A DNA stretch of 64,000 nt from Macquaria australasica. Taxonomy: Eukaryota; Chordata; Actinopteri; Centrarchiformes; Percichthyidae. The notes below the pieces were generated by a model. It did not search any database. It was not told the DNA's origin and saw only the letters and a program-made list of their open reading frames with translations. Every line of letters starts with the position of its first letter. Position 1 is the stretch's first letter. The stretch lies in the NCBI GenBank assembly GCA_005408345.1, contig SEMN01000049.1, forward strand, positions 620,001-684,000, read 5' to 3'. A program made the translations under genes and the position numbers. Of the stretch, positions 25,150-37,000 are shown piece after piece.

Positions 25150-26860
25150 ATGTGATAGAAAGAAAAATAATTAGATTCCCTTTGTGGGAAATTACTCTTT
25201 AAAGTCTGCTCGACGACAATTATCAGTTTGATGTGATTTGTCTAATGAAGGAATGAGAGAATACCGTTTCACCTGAGATCTTCACGCCTCTCTGACAAGT
25301 CAGGCCTGCTTGTGTCTTCAGTCTGGAAGTTATATTGTCAAAAAAACACAAGTAAATACTATTTTAACTTATTAAGAGTATAGCCTTACAGAGCCAAATT
25401 GTTTATAAAGTCAGCTACAATCATTGTCCTGTCTGGAGAGGGTGTAATTAAAGGCCAAGATAATTTAATATTACTGTCCTTGTACTGAATGTTAAGATCC
25501 CGTTTTACCTTTAAATGCGCACACATTTTGCCTACCTGGACTGATGCTTCTTGTTTCCAGTTCAGTTTTTCCTGTTTGAGGAGTTTTTCAAGTGCAAATA
25601 TCCGTCACAAGAAAGTTACATACGATTCAACCCACTTTGGGAGACAAGCTGATTTGCACTGGAAAAATCTTTTCATTTTCAGCACTTGCTTTAAGAAAAA
25701 TAAGATTTAAGACCCAGTACTAGGGCTGAGTTGTTATTTGGGCAGAGGATGCAGCTGTCACCAAGCTCCTGCCAGACCTTTCATGTCTGAAAAGGTGTGT
25801 AAGGCCTCACTCATGATCAAGGGGACCAACACTGGCAGGTTGTAAAACCAATGGCTCAGCGTCCTCTGTGTTTCCCTCTCAGCTGCAGTGCTTTCTCTCT
25901 AGCTATAAGTGACATGTAGCTTGTCAAACAGCAGTGGGAGAGAACAAGCAAATGTGGTGTTTTTAAATGGCATTTAATACTGAAAACTGTGCTAATCCAC
26001 AACCTTTTCCCCTGATTTACATAAACGCTGCCTTTCAGGATCAGAGCAACAGGTTATGGCAAGGCAAACTTTGGTGCAACAAAACATTCCTAAGGAACTT
26101 ATTAATTTGAACAAGTTCATGTTTTGTACAGTGACCACGCAATCAGTCAAGATTTTCCACCTCACAACATATAGTGCAACAAACACCTAATGACAAAACA
26201 TTTAATAAAATCATGTGTATAATATTCTCAGTTATGAGCAGTGTGTTCCTTTCAATTCAGCTGAAAGATCAATATACTGTACATATATGTATATATACAT
26301 ACAGACACAAAAATAAACCTTTCTAAAGAAATAATTAAAAAATATGACTCAGGGTCCAATTAGTAGCTTTTTCTGGAGCTTTCAAACCACATCTCACTCA
26401 TTTAATACTTAAAACAACTACAGTTACATTTAGGATCACAGTAACAAGCTGTGGCAAAGTCAGCAAAGACTAACTTTAATTTTCTCGATTGTTTGGTATT
26501 TAAAATATGAGAAAACAGTGGAAAAAGGCCCATAACAATTTGCTAAAGCCCTTGCTGATGCCATCAAATGTCTTGTTTTGTCTGATCAACAGTCCAAAAC
26601 CCAAAGATATTCAATTTATTATAATGTTAAGACAAGGAAAAGCAGAAAATTCTCAAATTTGAGAAGCTGGAACCATCAAAAGTTTGACTTATTTGCTTGA
26701 AAAATGACAAACAATTATTGGATTATCAAAAGTTGCTGATTAATTTTCCTTGATTCACCTTGATTTTTTAAATTTGTTTTATCAAACTCTATTTCCAAGG
26801 TTGAGAGTAAACTTTCACATTCAACATACGATAGCTTACATGTTCTTGTCCATCATCCTG
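25150..26860. other. Intergenic between msgn1 and the gen1 3' end; one repeat copy
   Basis: No gene seen. A degenerate copy (copy 2) of the ATTAATCGATTA-type repeat lies at about 26511-26752, marked by AATTCTCAAATTTGAGAAGC and GCTTGAAAAATGAC. The distal msgn1 regulatory region presumably lies in the left part, and the gen1 3' UTR extends some way into the right part. Confidence 0.5.
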
Positions 26861-26872
26861 TAATCCTGCTGC

Positions 26873-29800
26873 TCACTTCAGGAATTTCAGTCTCAGTCTC
26901 TCAGCCAGTGGTAGCGGACTCTCACTACAAATCACTGAATCATCACTGTCTAACACAACGACAGGTGATGCTGGAGTCTGAAGGGAGACATCACCATCCA
27001 CATCAGCTGGTGAGACATCCTGGCATGTGCTTTTAGTTGATACGGGTATTAGGCGATACGTTTTCGCTGTTGGTTTGGTTGTTTTAGGTCCAGAAACAGG
27101 TTTCAGGGGGATCTTGTTTATGGGCTTGATCTTTGCTTTTCTTTGAGGTCCAGACTGCTGGTTCTCTGCATCGCTTTCCTCGCTGGATGAACACATGCTC
27201 ATACACACACTCTTCTTAGTGGTCTGCGGCAGGTTCCTGTCCTTGTCGCTTTGACCTGGGTCAGAGTGGCACCTCTGTGGTGGGACAGCCGATGATGAAA
27301 TGGCTGTTCTGACAAATTTATATTTCTGAGGAGGCTTTTGGGAGCCATTACATTTGTCCTTTGTCTTACTTTGATCTTGTACTGCAGGCCTCAGCTGCTG
27401 CTTTGTACTGTGAGTTTCTGCCTTATTTGTTGCACACTGGCTTTTCTCAGTGAGTGGTTCTTTTTTGTTAACAGCAGATTCCTTTCCTGAAAATTTACGG
27501 TCATCGCTGCCTTTACTGGGAATCTGTTCATTTGGTTTTGAGTTATGAGAAGAAGCTAACTCATAGTTTAGTTGTTTTGAGACCACGTCATTGTGTATCT
27601 CTATCTGGTCTATAGCTTTGGCCGTGTTCCTCATGAGCACCCTCTCCCTTAGAGGACACTCTGTGTAGCACAACTCTGGGGCAGATCTGGAGTCTGCTTC
27701 TTTGACGTCCCTTGAGGCGTTTTCGACCTCTGTTTCCTTGACCTCGCTGTCTGCTTTTTTGCTTAGCTTGGGCTCAGCGGTGTGGTTTGCGGCTGATTGT
27801 GGAGTTGGAGAGGATGTGAAGGACAAGGCATCCCAGTCAATATCGCTCAGGTGTAGAGCGTCGATAGCAGCAGAGACAGAAGGCGAAGCAACAGCGTCTG
27901 ATTCTGCATGAGACAGAGGAGTACTGGGGCAATCACCCAGGCTGCTGTGGTCTTCTTTTGACTTCTGCTGCTGTTTATGGTTCACAGGCGTGTTCAAAAC
28001 CACCACTTCTGGTTCCTCTGTGTTTGAAATGGTAGGGAGCAGCGTTTGTGGTTGAGTGTTAGAGGAACTCTGAAGGGTCATCTGAGCCAAGAGGTCAGAA
28101 ATACCATCAGAGACATCAGATGGCTTCTCCTTTTTACTCTTTGGCTTCTTCTTCTCTGTAAAGAAGATTGAGACTGGATGTAAGTGTTCAAAATCTAAAT
28201 GATTTCAAAGACATTTTGAGTGAGATAATGGCTACTATGAACATTTTTTCAATCTTTCATCTTTCAATCTCAGCAGCTGGTTTGCCTACACATTAGGAAG
28301 TGCAGCTCTACAGCAGTTTGGGGGTGGCAAAGTACAACCTGCATAAAGTGACAGCGAGGCCTGTGAGACAGACACCTCTCGGCTGCATCAAAGCCTTCGG
28401 TGTGAACTAGTCGAGCTGCCAAACTCTACATTTTCAGGTGTCAGAGCTGCTGTAATAGACAGCCTTGAAAAACAAGTCAAAGCTCCAGGTGCTTTTGATC
28501 AGGACGCCCTTGTCAGCGCAGTGTGGGAAGTCTTGGAGCTTGTCAAGTCTGTGGGGGGGCTCCCACTGGTTAATATGACAAAAATCTTCACAGAAAAATA
28601 TTATATTGTACTTAATATTGTATGTTTATGTACTAATATGCATGTGAAATGTTATAAATGACTGTCTTACTCTTGGTCTTGTTCTCTTCGGCCAGAGCTT
28701 TGTCTCGCAGGTAGCTCTCCACCACCTCTGGGTAGGCCACACGGAAGAGAGACTCTTCCTCCACCGTCCTCACCTCATGTTGATCCCCTGCAGGCCGATC
28801 CTCAGGAAACACATAATGTTCTGCAGATTAAATGTCAAGGTCAGGTCCAAATTGGTCTCACTAAGTCTCTCATTTACCTTATACAGGAAAGAAATGTGGG
28901 GAAAAAAATTTGAGAGAATTACTACTTGTGGTACACCACCACTGGAAGGTATTTTGAGGAAATGTAACTTTTCATTAGGGCTGCAACTAATATTAGTCAC
29001 CAATTATTCTGCCTATTATATTTTCGATTAATCATCTATAAACATCAGAAATCTGAAAGAAATTCCATCAAATTTTCAGATTAACTGTCCAAAACCCAAA
29101 ATATATGATTCACTATAATATTAGTAAAGCAGTCAGCAAACTCTCACATTTGAGAACCTGGAAACAACAAATGTTTGGCATTTCTGCTTGAAAATGACCT
29201 GTAGAATGATTAATCCATTGTCATAAGTAATTTTCTGCAGATCAGCTATTCGATTAATCGACATATCATAGCAGCTTGATCATAGCAGCTTGACTTTACG
29301 TATGGCGTGATTTGCAGATGCACTGTTCTTAACACAATCAGACAAGAATTTACAGACAGCATATGCAAATACAACACATCTTTGTACATAATGCAAATAT
29401 TTTAACGCTTTTTAATCATAAATGCAATCCTAACTTTTCAACCACTTTCTTGATACTGGGATTTTGGAATACATACATGTTGGATTTATGTGCACGAGTG
29501 TAGTGAGATAATGTACTTTGGGAATTTAGCATTTACAAATCTACATGTATCACCATTAAACCTCAACTTCCACCCAATTCAGCAATATTTGCCTGTTTGG
29601 ACCCAAGACAGGATGATGAAAACCATACATTTGTAATTAATGATTTCAGGTTTTGTTACTTTAGAATATTCAGTAATTTATGGTAATAATAAATATATAT
29701 CCATGATAATAATTGAATTGTATAAAAAAATACCTGTTTTGCAGGATATGATAAAAGAAATGAGGAACCACATTCTGAATTAGTTGATTGAGACTCTCTC

Positions 29801-32800
29801 AGGCCAGTCACGTCAGGCGGGCTTGTTAGTGAAGTGGACTTTGATATGACAGATTTCCCAGCCTGGAGAGGAAGCCAGTTTAGCACCTAGTGTCTGTTGT
29901 GACTGATCTGTCACCTCCGAACCCCACCTCACAGCAAGTCACTAACAGACAACCCGGTGACGAGCACCCCGCGCCCCAACCTCCGCTCAATGCAGCAGTC
30001 ATGTCACTCAACCCAGAGGATGTTTTCTTAAATATCGCTTTTTCCTCTGATCCTCTAATCTGAGAAAACAGAGCATCACTTATTACACTGATATGAACAG
30101 CATCTTTTGTCGAATGAGTTAAACTGACCTGGTGTGCTCCAGATGATTTCAAAGCAAGCGATGGCATTCCTCACCCTCGGTTTCAATATTCTTTCGGGAA
30201 ATAAAAGGTGTTGTTCATTAAGCATGTACTGAAATAACCTTTTATTACAACAGTGTCACTAAAGAGACATTTCTTTGTTATAAAACGCTGAAACTGCACT
30301 TGTAGGATTACCTGAGGGGCTTGATTTGGGAGGACATTTCTCTTCCATATTTTCTGTTCATCAACTCTGCATAGGTCATCAAGACTAAAACCTTTTCACT
30401 GGTATAGTGCTTCGGCCACTCCATCTTGTTGTAGGCAAATTTCTGGAAAACACAATTGTTTTTTGTTTAGTTAGTCACTAAAGACAGGACTAACTGAACA
30501 TGTCATTTAAATAAACCTATTACCTGCATCAACAGCATATTTGGCTGTCTCCTCTTGAAATGTGACACAGGCTTATCCTTGGAGATCAGGAACTCACGAA
30601 TGATCTGCCCAATGCAATTTAAGTATTAAAAACCATATACTGTAGATTATTATACCAGTTATGAAAAAATAAGCAGATGAAAACAGCTGTACCTCTGTAA
30701 AGGGGAACTGTTGGCTTGCCAGCGTTTTCCTAAAAAATAAATGAAACACTTGTAAAATGAACAGAATACACATAACTTTAAAATCATTACACCCATTCAG
30801 AGTTTCCAAAGCTCATGTTGACGTCATTAAGTTTTGTTCGACTAATAGTCCAAAACCAAAAGATATCAGGTTTACTATCGTAGAAGAAAACCAGAAAATA
30901 GTCACATTTGAGAAGCTTGAAACAATTAAGATTTGGCCATTTTTTCTTATAGTAAAATTGATGCTGATTATTTTTCTGACAACTAATCAATTAATTAACT
31001 AATCCTTTCAGTGCATAAGTTGCTTTACGATGACGATGACCATTAATAGGCTTGCTATAATGCTACTAGTCTTGTTGACTTTATGTTCTTGCTGTCTCAT
31101 GCCATTCCACTTTTGCTTTTTCATTTTTTTCTTTCTGCATTTACTATTTCTGTGATCAAATTAAACTACTGTTTATTTACAGAAAGTCACATACTTCCTT
31201 ATGTTTGCCTCAAAATTCACGGCCTGGCGGGTCTGTTCATAGTGGTGCCAGTCACAGGGACACTGGTAGTCAAAGTCCTGAGGTTGACAGAAACGTTTAC
31301 TGTCGCAAAGCATACAGCCACCACGTTCATGGGCCTTCGCTGAGCCTGAAAATGCAGGAGATGAATCAGAATAAATATTTGATAAAACAGAAGTAGGTAA
31401 AAAGCCAAAACAAAGAAACAACTTTAAAATCTAACCCACTACCACAACTTGTGCCTCTGGTGTAAAACCAGACTTCAGAATAACCCATCTCTCACATACG
31501 TGTATGTTTTAACATGACAGGTTAAATGGCTTTAAATCAGCCATGTGTAAGACATGTCCTCTCAGGGGACCCCCCCCACCCCACACACACACATTTTACT
31601 TTCCACCTCTTATCAGGATCAGGGGTCAGAGTTCAGAGCAGGGCACCACTCACCAGGATGTCGACATACGTGGCAGTGAGCAACCTTCTTCACAACTCCC
31701 TCAGACACACCAGCATTCTCCTCCTTCCACTGGATGAACCTGAAGTGATCAGAGAAAAGTTACAAAGTGCACAAACACAACACTATATTATATTAAATTG
31801 CATTTATTAGCCATTTTATCGAAAGCAACTAACAAAAAGTGCATTTCAACCATGTGGATACAATCTAAAAATTGCAAGAATTGTGCAAGTACATCAACTT
31901 AATCAAATGTGCTGAACTGCTTCAAGTGCTATATTTAGAAACAATTGGATAGAGGTTTTGTTGACTATATACACTTTTTAATGCGAGAAAAAGTATACAG
32001 AAAGGGGAAAAAACTGCTTAACTGCATTCAGAACGAGAGAAAATAACCGGCAGAGTGTGCGTTTCCTACCTCTGCAGAAGTGTTTGTCCTTTCAGCATCT
32101 GGATAAGCCTCAGAGCTTGCTCTTTACCAACACCTGGTATGCCCTTATGGAAGAATGACAATGTACAGTTAACGTAAGTCACTCATATCGGTGATGCTGC
32201 AGATCTCAGATAAAGGTGCCTTCCCTACTTTAGGAATATAATCACAGCCAAGGAGGATGGCCAGACCGACAAGATTCTCTCTGGAGAGATGCAACTGTGC
32301 TTGTACTCTGGAGGTCCTGTAACAGTCCACCTGAGGGTCCTGGAGGGAAAAGTGAGAAACAATACTATGAAGATAGTAACTTGATGGTTTTTACAATCAA
32401 GGCATCAGAATAATAATAAACAGAATCGGACAAATACATGGAGACATGGATGAAATTCTGGCTAGTTAAAATGAGGTGTAGGTCTGCAGGTAACAATAAT
32501 TATAATTACTGAATAATGTATGATTTTTTGATTATGTGACTAAATAAATGTTAAATGGAAGAGAGAAAAGCAACCATCTATTCACATTAATTAGCTGTCA
32601 GTTTGTTAGTTAATTACTTAACTAATGATTTTGCTTATAAATAATAAAATAACAATTATTTTGTGTAAAACTAGTACCAGATAGAGCACTCCTCCTTCAC
32701 AGGCTAAATTAAACTTAATACGCTTCTTAAAATGAATAAAGTACTACAACAAAGGGAAAGTCCCAGCTCTGACAGGTGCCCAGGTGTTACCTTAGTGTTG

Positions 32801-33609
32801 TGAATAAAGTTTAATCTAAATGCACTGTGAAGGATTGAGATGAACTCTCACAAACATACTTTACTGTTCATATTGAAGTTCCTGTAGACAGTCCGGGCTC
32901 CATACAAGAATGCGTCTCCATCATTAGTGATGCAGCCGTCCACCAGGCCCTGCGAGTCCAGGTAGGCACACATGGCCTCAGCCTCCCCAGCAGCCGTCAC
33001 CCACGGCACACCCAGATGGTCCAACATCTCTGCACACTACAGAGGCAAGAGAAGGTCAAGGGTGCTTATAAACCACATGAATTTATTCTGACTTCCTTTG
33101 ATGAGAGATGCAGGAGAGTGGAGGACCAACCAACCTCTCTGAGTACAGCATTAAAGCGCCCTCTGCTGGTGTTTGTTGAAGACTTAGGGGCAGAAGCCTT
33201 TTTGAATCCTCCATATCTTGTTTCTGTCCTCTTGTTCATGGTTTCTGCTTTAAGTTTAGGGGCTTCTCCTTCCATCACGAAGACAAGCTTCGCCCCCATA
33301 AGCGTGAGGGATGACACCCTGAAGAACAGATTCCTGGACACAAAAGAGCATCGCCTTTGGGTGATCCACGACCAGCAGCAGACGTACGTAAACACGAGTT
33401 TTAAATACTGTAACTGAAGCTAACATCATCACAGTGTGTGACACTTACCTCAGGTGGGGCTTGGTAACCCTTCCCGCCATCGCCTGGACATGCTGGGCCT
33501 CGCACACCCATAAACTCAGGTCGACCGCCAGCGTCTTTCCGCTCAAACCGTAGAGCGGCACCGACTCGCGAACCGGCTCGACGACAGACCACAAGTCCTG
33601 AACACCCAT
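26873..33609 (-). CDS. gen1: GEN1 Holliday junction 5' flap endonuclease (resolvase)
   Basis: Thirteen exons join in phase: 33609-33449, 33333-33135, 33036-32860, 32339-32229, 32143-32070, 31739-31654, 31345-31195, 30729-30693, 30604-30524, 30442-30312, 30190-30129, 28787-28671 and 28155-26873, giving 889 aa (human 908). Like other XPG/FEN1-family nucleases it has an N-terminal XPG motif (MGVQDLW; Asp30 in VDLSLW), an internal XPG motif with acidic residues Glu138/Glu140 (AAGEAEAMCAYL) and Asp159/Asp161 (TNDGDAFLYG), and a helix-hairpin-helix (KGIPGVGKEQALRLIQ). The GEN1-type Cys-rich stretch (HCHVCRHPG...CMLC...CPCDWH) and the chromodomain-like segment (RVRNAIACFEIIW) follow. The long disordered tail in the last exon ends SPLPLAERLRLKFLK, as in mammals. 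All catalytic acids are present. The enzyme cuts four-way junctions symmetrically after meiotic and mitotic recombination. Its start is 466 bp from that of ppil6, head to head. Confidence 0.97.
28977..29270. repeat. ATTAATCGATTA-type teleost repeat (copy 3) in a gen1 intron
   Basis: It starts GGGCTGCAACTAATATTAG and carries GTCCAAAACCCAAAATATATG, then TCTCACATTTGAGAACCTGG, and ends near TATTCGATTAATCGAC. This is the most complete copy in the window apart from the nested one at 36664. Confidence 0.7.
30822..31014. repeat. ATTAATCGATTA-type teleost repeat (copy 4) in a gen1 intron
   Basis: The core is recognisable: GTCCAAAACCAAAAGATATC, TCACATTTGAGAAGCTTGAA and a TTAATTAACTAATCC end. It is a partial copy. 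Confidence 0.65.
31793..31990. repeat. Probable teleost SINE-like/other interspersed repeat
   Basis: The segment TTGCATTTATTAGCCATTTT and then ATCGAAAGCAACTAACAAAA resembles a fish repeat I know as GCATTTATTTAGCAGACGCT followed by TTTATCCAAAGCGACTTACA. It is followed by GTGCATTTCAACCATGTGGA and CAAGAATTGTGCAAGTACAT, in the same order as in that repeat. It lies in a gen1 intron. Confidence 0.5.
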
Positions 33610-34075
33610 AACTACGCCAAAATGGGGTTCAACCGACTTACCAAAAGGAAATTGGCAGAAAACGTCGATACTAAACAACGCAGAAACGGGACAACGACTA
33701 GGAGTTTTCAAACAGTGGCGCCATCGGGCCACGTCCCAATTCGTTGAACACCTCTGTACTGCGCTGCCTCGTCGCGGTACTAATTGTGACGAAGTTAAAC
33801 AGAAAGTGAGTTCGCCTTTTGAATTGAATGTAAGTCGTAACTAGGCTTTTTATGTAGGGAAGATATCACCGACACTTCCAATCTTGATTATATAAAAAAG
33901 AAACAAGGTGGAAAGAAAGGGAGCACTCTCACGAAGTCGGTCGAGGCCTGACATGGTTGACGTTAACGTCATATCAAAGCGCCTCCAAACGCTTGTTGCT
34001 ATGGATACGAGGCTCTTGTTTACAGACTGAGGACTTTTTTTATTTTTACTTTTTAAGGTGTTTTTCTTCTCAGCC
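33610..34075. promoter_or_regulatory. gen1/ppil6 head-to-head promoter interval
   Basis: Only 466 bp separate the two start codons, so the promoters must be shared or nearly so. The interval has moderate CpG content. It contains TGACGTTAACGTCA at 33958-33971, a perfect 14-bp palindrome with two CREB/ATF-type TGACG half-sites, and GTTGCTATGGATAC at 33995-34008, close to the RFX X-box consensus GTTGCCATGGCAAC. No clear TATA box is seen. Confidence 0.7.
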
Positions 34076-37000
34076 ATGGACTCAAAAATGCACCTAGAAA
34101 TCGTCGGCTTAATTAAAGACCGTAATTTCCATGTTGCCAAAAGTATTGCCGAGGTAAACCGTTAATTTCTTCAGTTTCTCAAATCTGGAGTTTTATGTAC
34201 TGAGCGATATGTTTCCATCTGAGCGTTAACAACGCCCGTGTCTTGTGACTATGCACAACAGGGACTAAAACAGAAGTTTCCTGAGGCGTTTCTGGATCCA
34301 GAAATCCAACCACTGCTCGAATTTGACTGGCACACATATCTGTGCAACAAGAAAAGGGTAAGTTGTCTGATTACATTTCGTTTGAAATCCAACTTTACAT
34401 TCAGCAACTAGGTTAAGTTCAACAAAGCTGTTAGGGAAGTGACACAGAAGTCAACCAGACAGATGCCCACACAGTCCTGAGTAGAGGTCTAATCAGACAA
34501 AATAAATGACACCTGTGTAGGTGTACCATGGAGGTGTAGAGGCTTTAACTATTAGGTGTTAAATATACATCAAGTATCGTGTAAAAGTACTGATTGGGCA
34601 GCAGTGTGGCCCATGTCAATGTTATATTTCTACTGGGTTGTTATTATTATATAATAATTATTAAATTAGATTATTATTAATGATGTATTACTGTGTAGAC
34701 AGACTGTAGACAGTCGAAGAAGAGCTCATTTCAATTACCTTGTATACTGCTGGCCATTGTATTTTATAGATGTCCATAGCTTTTTTACTATAATCTTAAT
34801 CTCCAAAGTAATTTGTGATTAAATCTCTCAAATGAACAGTACAATATTTGCCTCTGAAATACAGTATAGTACAAGTGTAAAGTATCATAAAATTGAAATA
34901 CATCAAAATTGTACAATAATTGAGTAAACATACTTATTTTCAACCATTGTTCTACATTGATGACCTCATCTGATATGAGTGATGATAACGCTGCTATAAA
35001 TAATGGAGGCGAATGTATGAACTGCAGTAGCTTGCTGAGGGTTGTGACGCTCTACAGCTAAACACACCCACACAACAAAACGCTGCTTTAGTTTGACGTT
35101 ATAGCTATTCTGAAATGCTGAATCACAACACGTTCACGTTCAGCACTTGTGATTCAAGGAGCTGCGTGGTGAAGTGTGGCAGTACTCCAGCAGCCTGATG
35201 TGTTTTCTGAACGGACTTCTCCTCGGTAATGAGCAGGATCTTGCCAGCTGGGCCAAGAAACAGTGGAGTTTCACCTTCAGTCGGCCGCAGGCTTTCTGTA
35301 TGGCTCTCACTCAGGACTGCTACACCAAACGCCTCCAGAAAACTGGGGCAAGTCAACACCACAGTCACATAAATAACACATATAGGTTAAAAAAAATGGA
35401 TGTATTGAAGGTTAATTTTCCGTTTGTGTTGGGTATCAGAAAGCATGTGTTTGAATTCTGTACATAATGTAGTCATTTAGTACATAATTTAATCAGCAAT
35501 TACATGCAACTTGTTACTTTTTTAGATTAATGTATATAAAGCTTTGCAAACCATCAGGCTCCAGTCATAGTTACAGTCATCAGTGGCTCTTCTAGCTGAA
35601 TATTTCTCTGTAAAAATGGCGTATTTATTATAATTGTTTGACCTTGAAACTTTAAAATGAAAAGAATATATATCTGTCCTTTCATTATAGCATCAGTTTG
35701 TGTTCATGGACATTGAAATAGCAGGAGAGGCAGCTGGGAGGTTATTGTTTGAGGTGAGGCAGCTCTGACAGGTGAAGCACACGTTCATGTATTTTCACAT
35801 TGCCTGCACACACCACCTGTGTCATCTCAACCCTGTGACTTCCGTAAGCATCCTCCATTCATCCATCAAATTTGACAGAACATTCATAGATGTTGTTGAA
35901 ATTGCTGATATAAAAAACTAAATGACCATTACAGAATAGCAGCATGTTAACGAGGCACATTGTCCCCCCTCTCCTCAGCTGTTCTCAAATGTTTGTCCAA
36001 AGACGTCAAAGAACTTCGAGGCCCTGTGCACAGGAGAGCGAGGTCTGTCCCAGAGCGGCCGCCCACTTTGCTACAAGGGCTCTCTGTTTCATCGTGTGGT
36101 GCCCAATGGCTGGGTGCAAGGTGGAGGTATAGGTCCACACTAGTCCTACAAATGAAATGTAATTAGAATGGAAATGCATAATCTCCAATCCAGCTTTATC
36201 ATCAGTGCAGTTAGTTTGATATACATCTCCACATGGGGTACATGCCACTTGCAGAGGTGGGAAATATATCAATAAATTATCAGTACTGGGATTTAAAACT
36301 AGCAATGGTGGATGAAGTATTCAGATCCTTTACTTAAGTAAAAGTACTAATACCACACTGTAAAAACACTCTGTTACAAGTTAAAGTAAAAGTCCTGCAT
36401 TTAAAATATTACTTAAGTAAAAGTATTCTCTCTCAGAGTAAAAGTATAAAGTGACACTAAAAGAAAAGATTCAAGTAAAGTACAAGAAGTATAATCAGTA
36501 AAATGTACTTAAAGTATTCAAAGTAAAAGAACAACGGCCCCTGTGACTATTATGCTATTATTTATTATATCATTAGATTATTATTACTCATGCATTAATA
36601 TAAAAGCAAGATTTTACTGTTGTAGTTGGTTGAGGTGGAGCTCATTTTACTATTTTGTATCTGACTCTGCAACTAATGATTATTTTCATTATGGATTAAT
36701 CTGCTTAATCTGTTTGTAAAAAATCAGAAAATAGTTTAATTACCCAAAGGCCAAAGGGACACCTTCACAACGCTTGTTTTGTCCAACAAATAGTACACAA
36801 TTCAAAATTATTACAAATAAATTAAAATTATTAAAGCAATTAAAAGGAAAAGCAGCAAATCTTCACATTTGTGAAGCTGGAAGCACGAAATGTTTTTGCA
36901 TGAAAAATGACTTAAATGATTATCAAAATAGCTGCCAATCCACTAATTGATTAATCGACTAATCGTTTCAGCTGTACTTGTATACGCTGTTTAATCCCTT

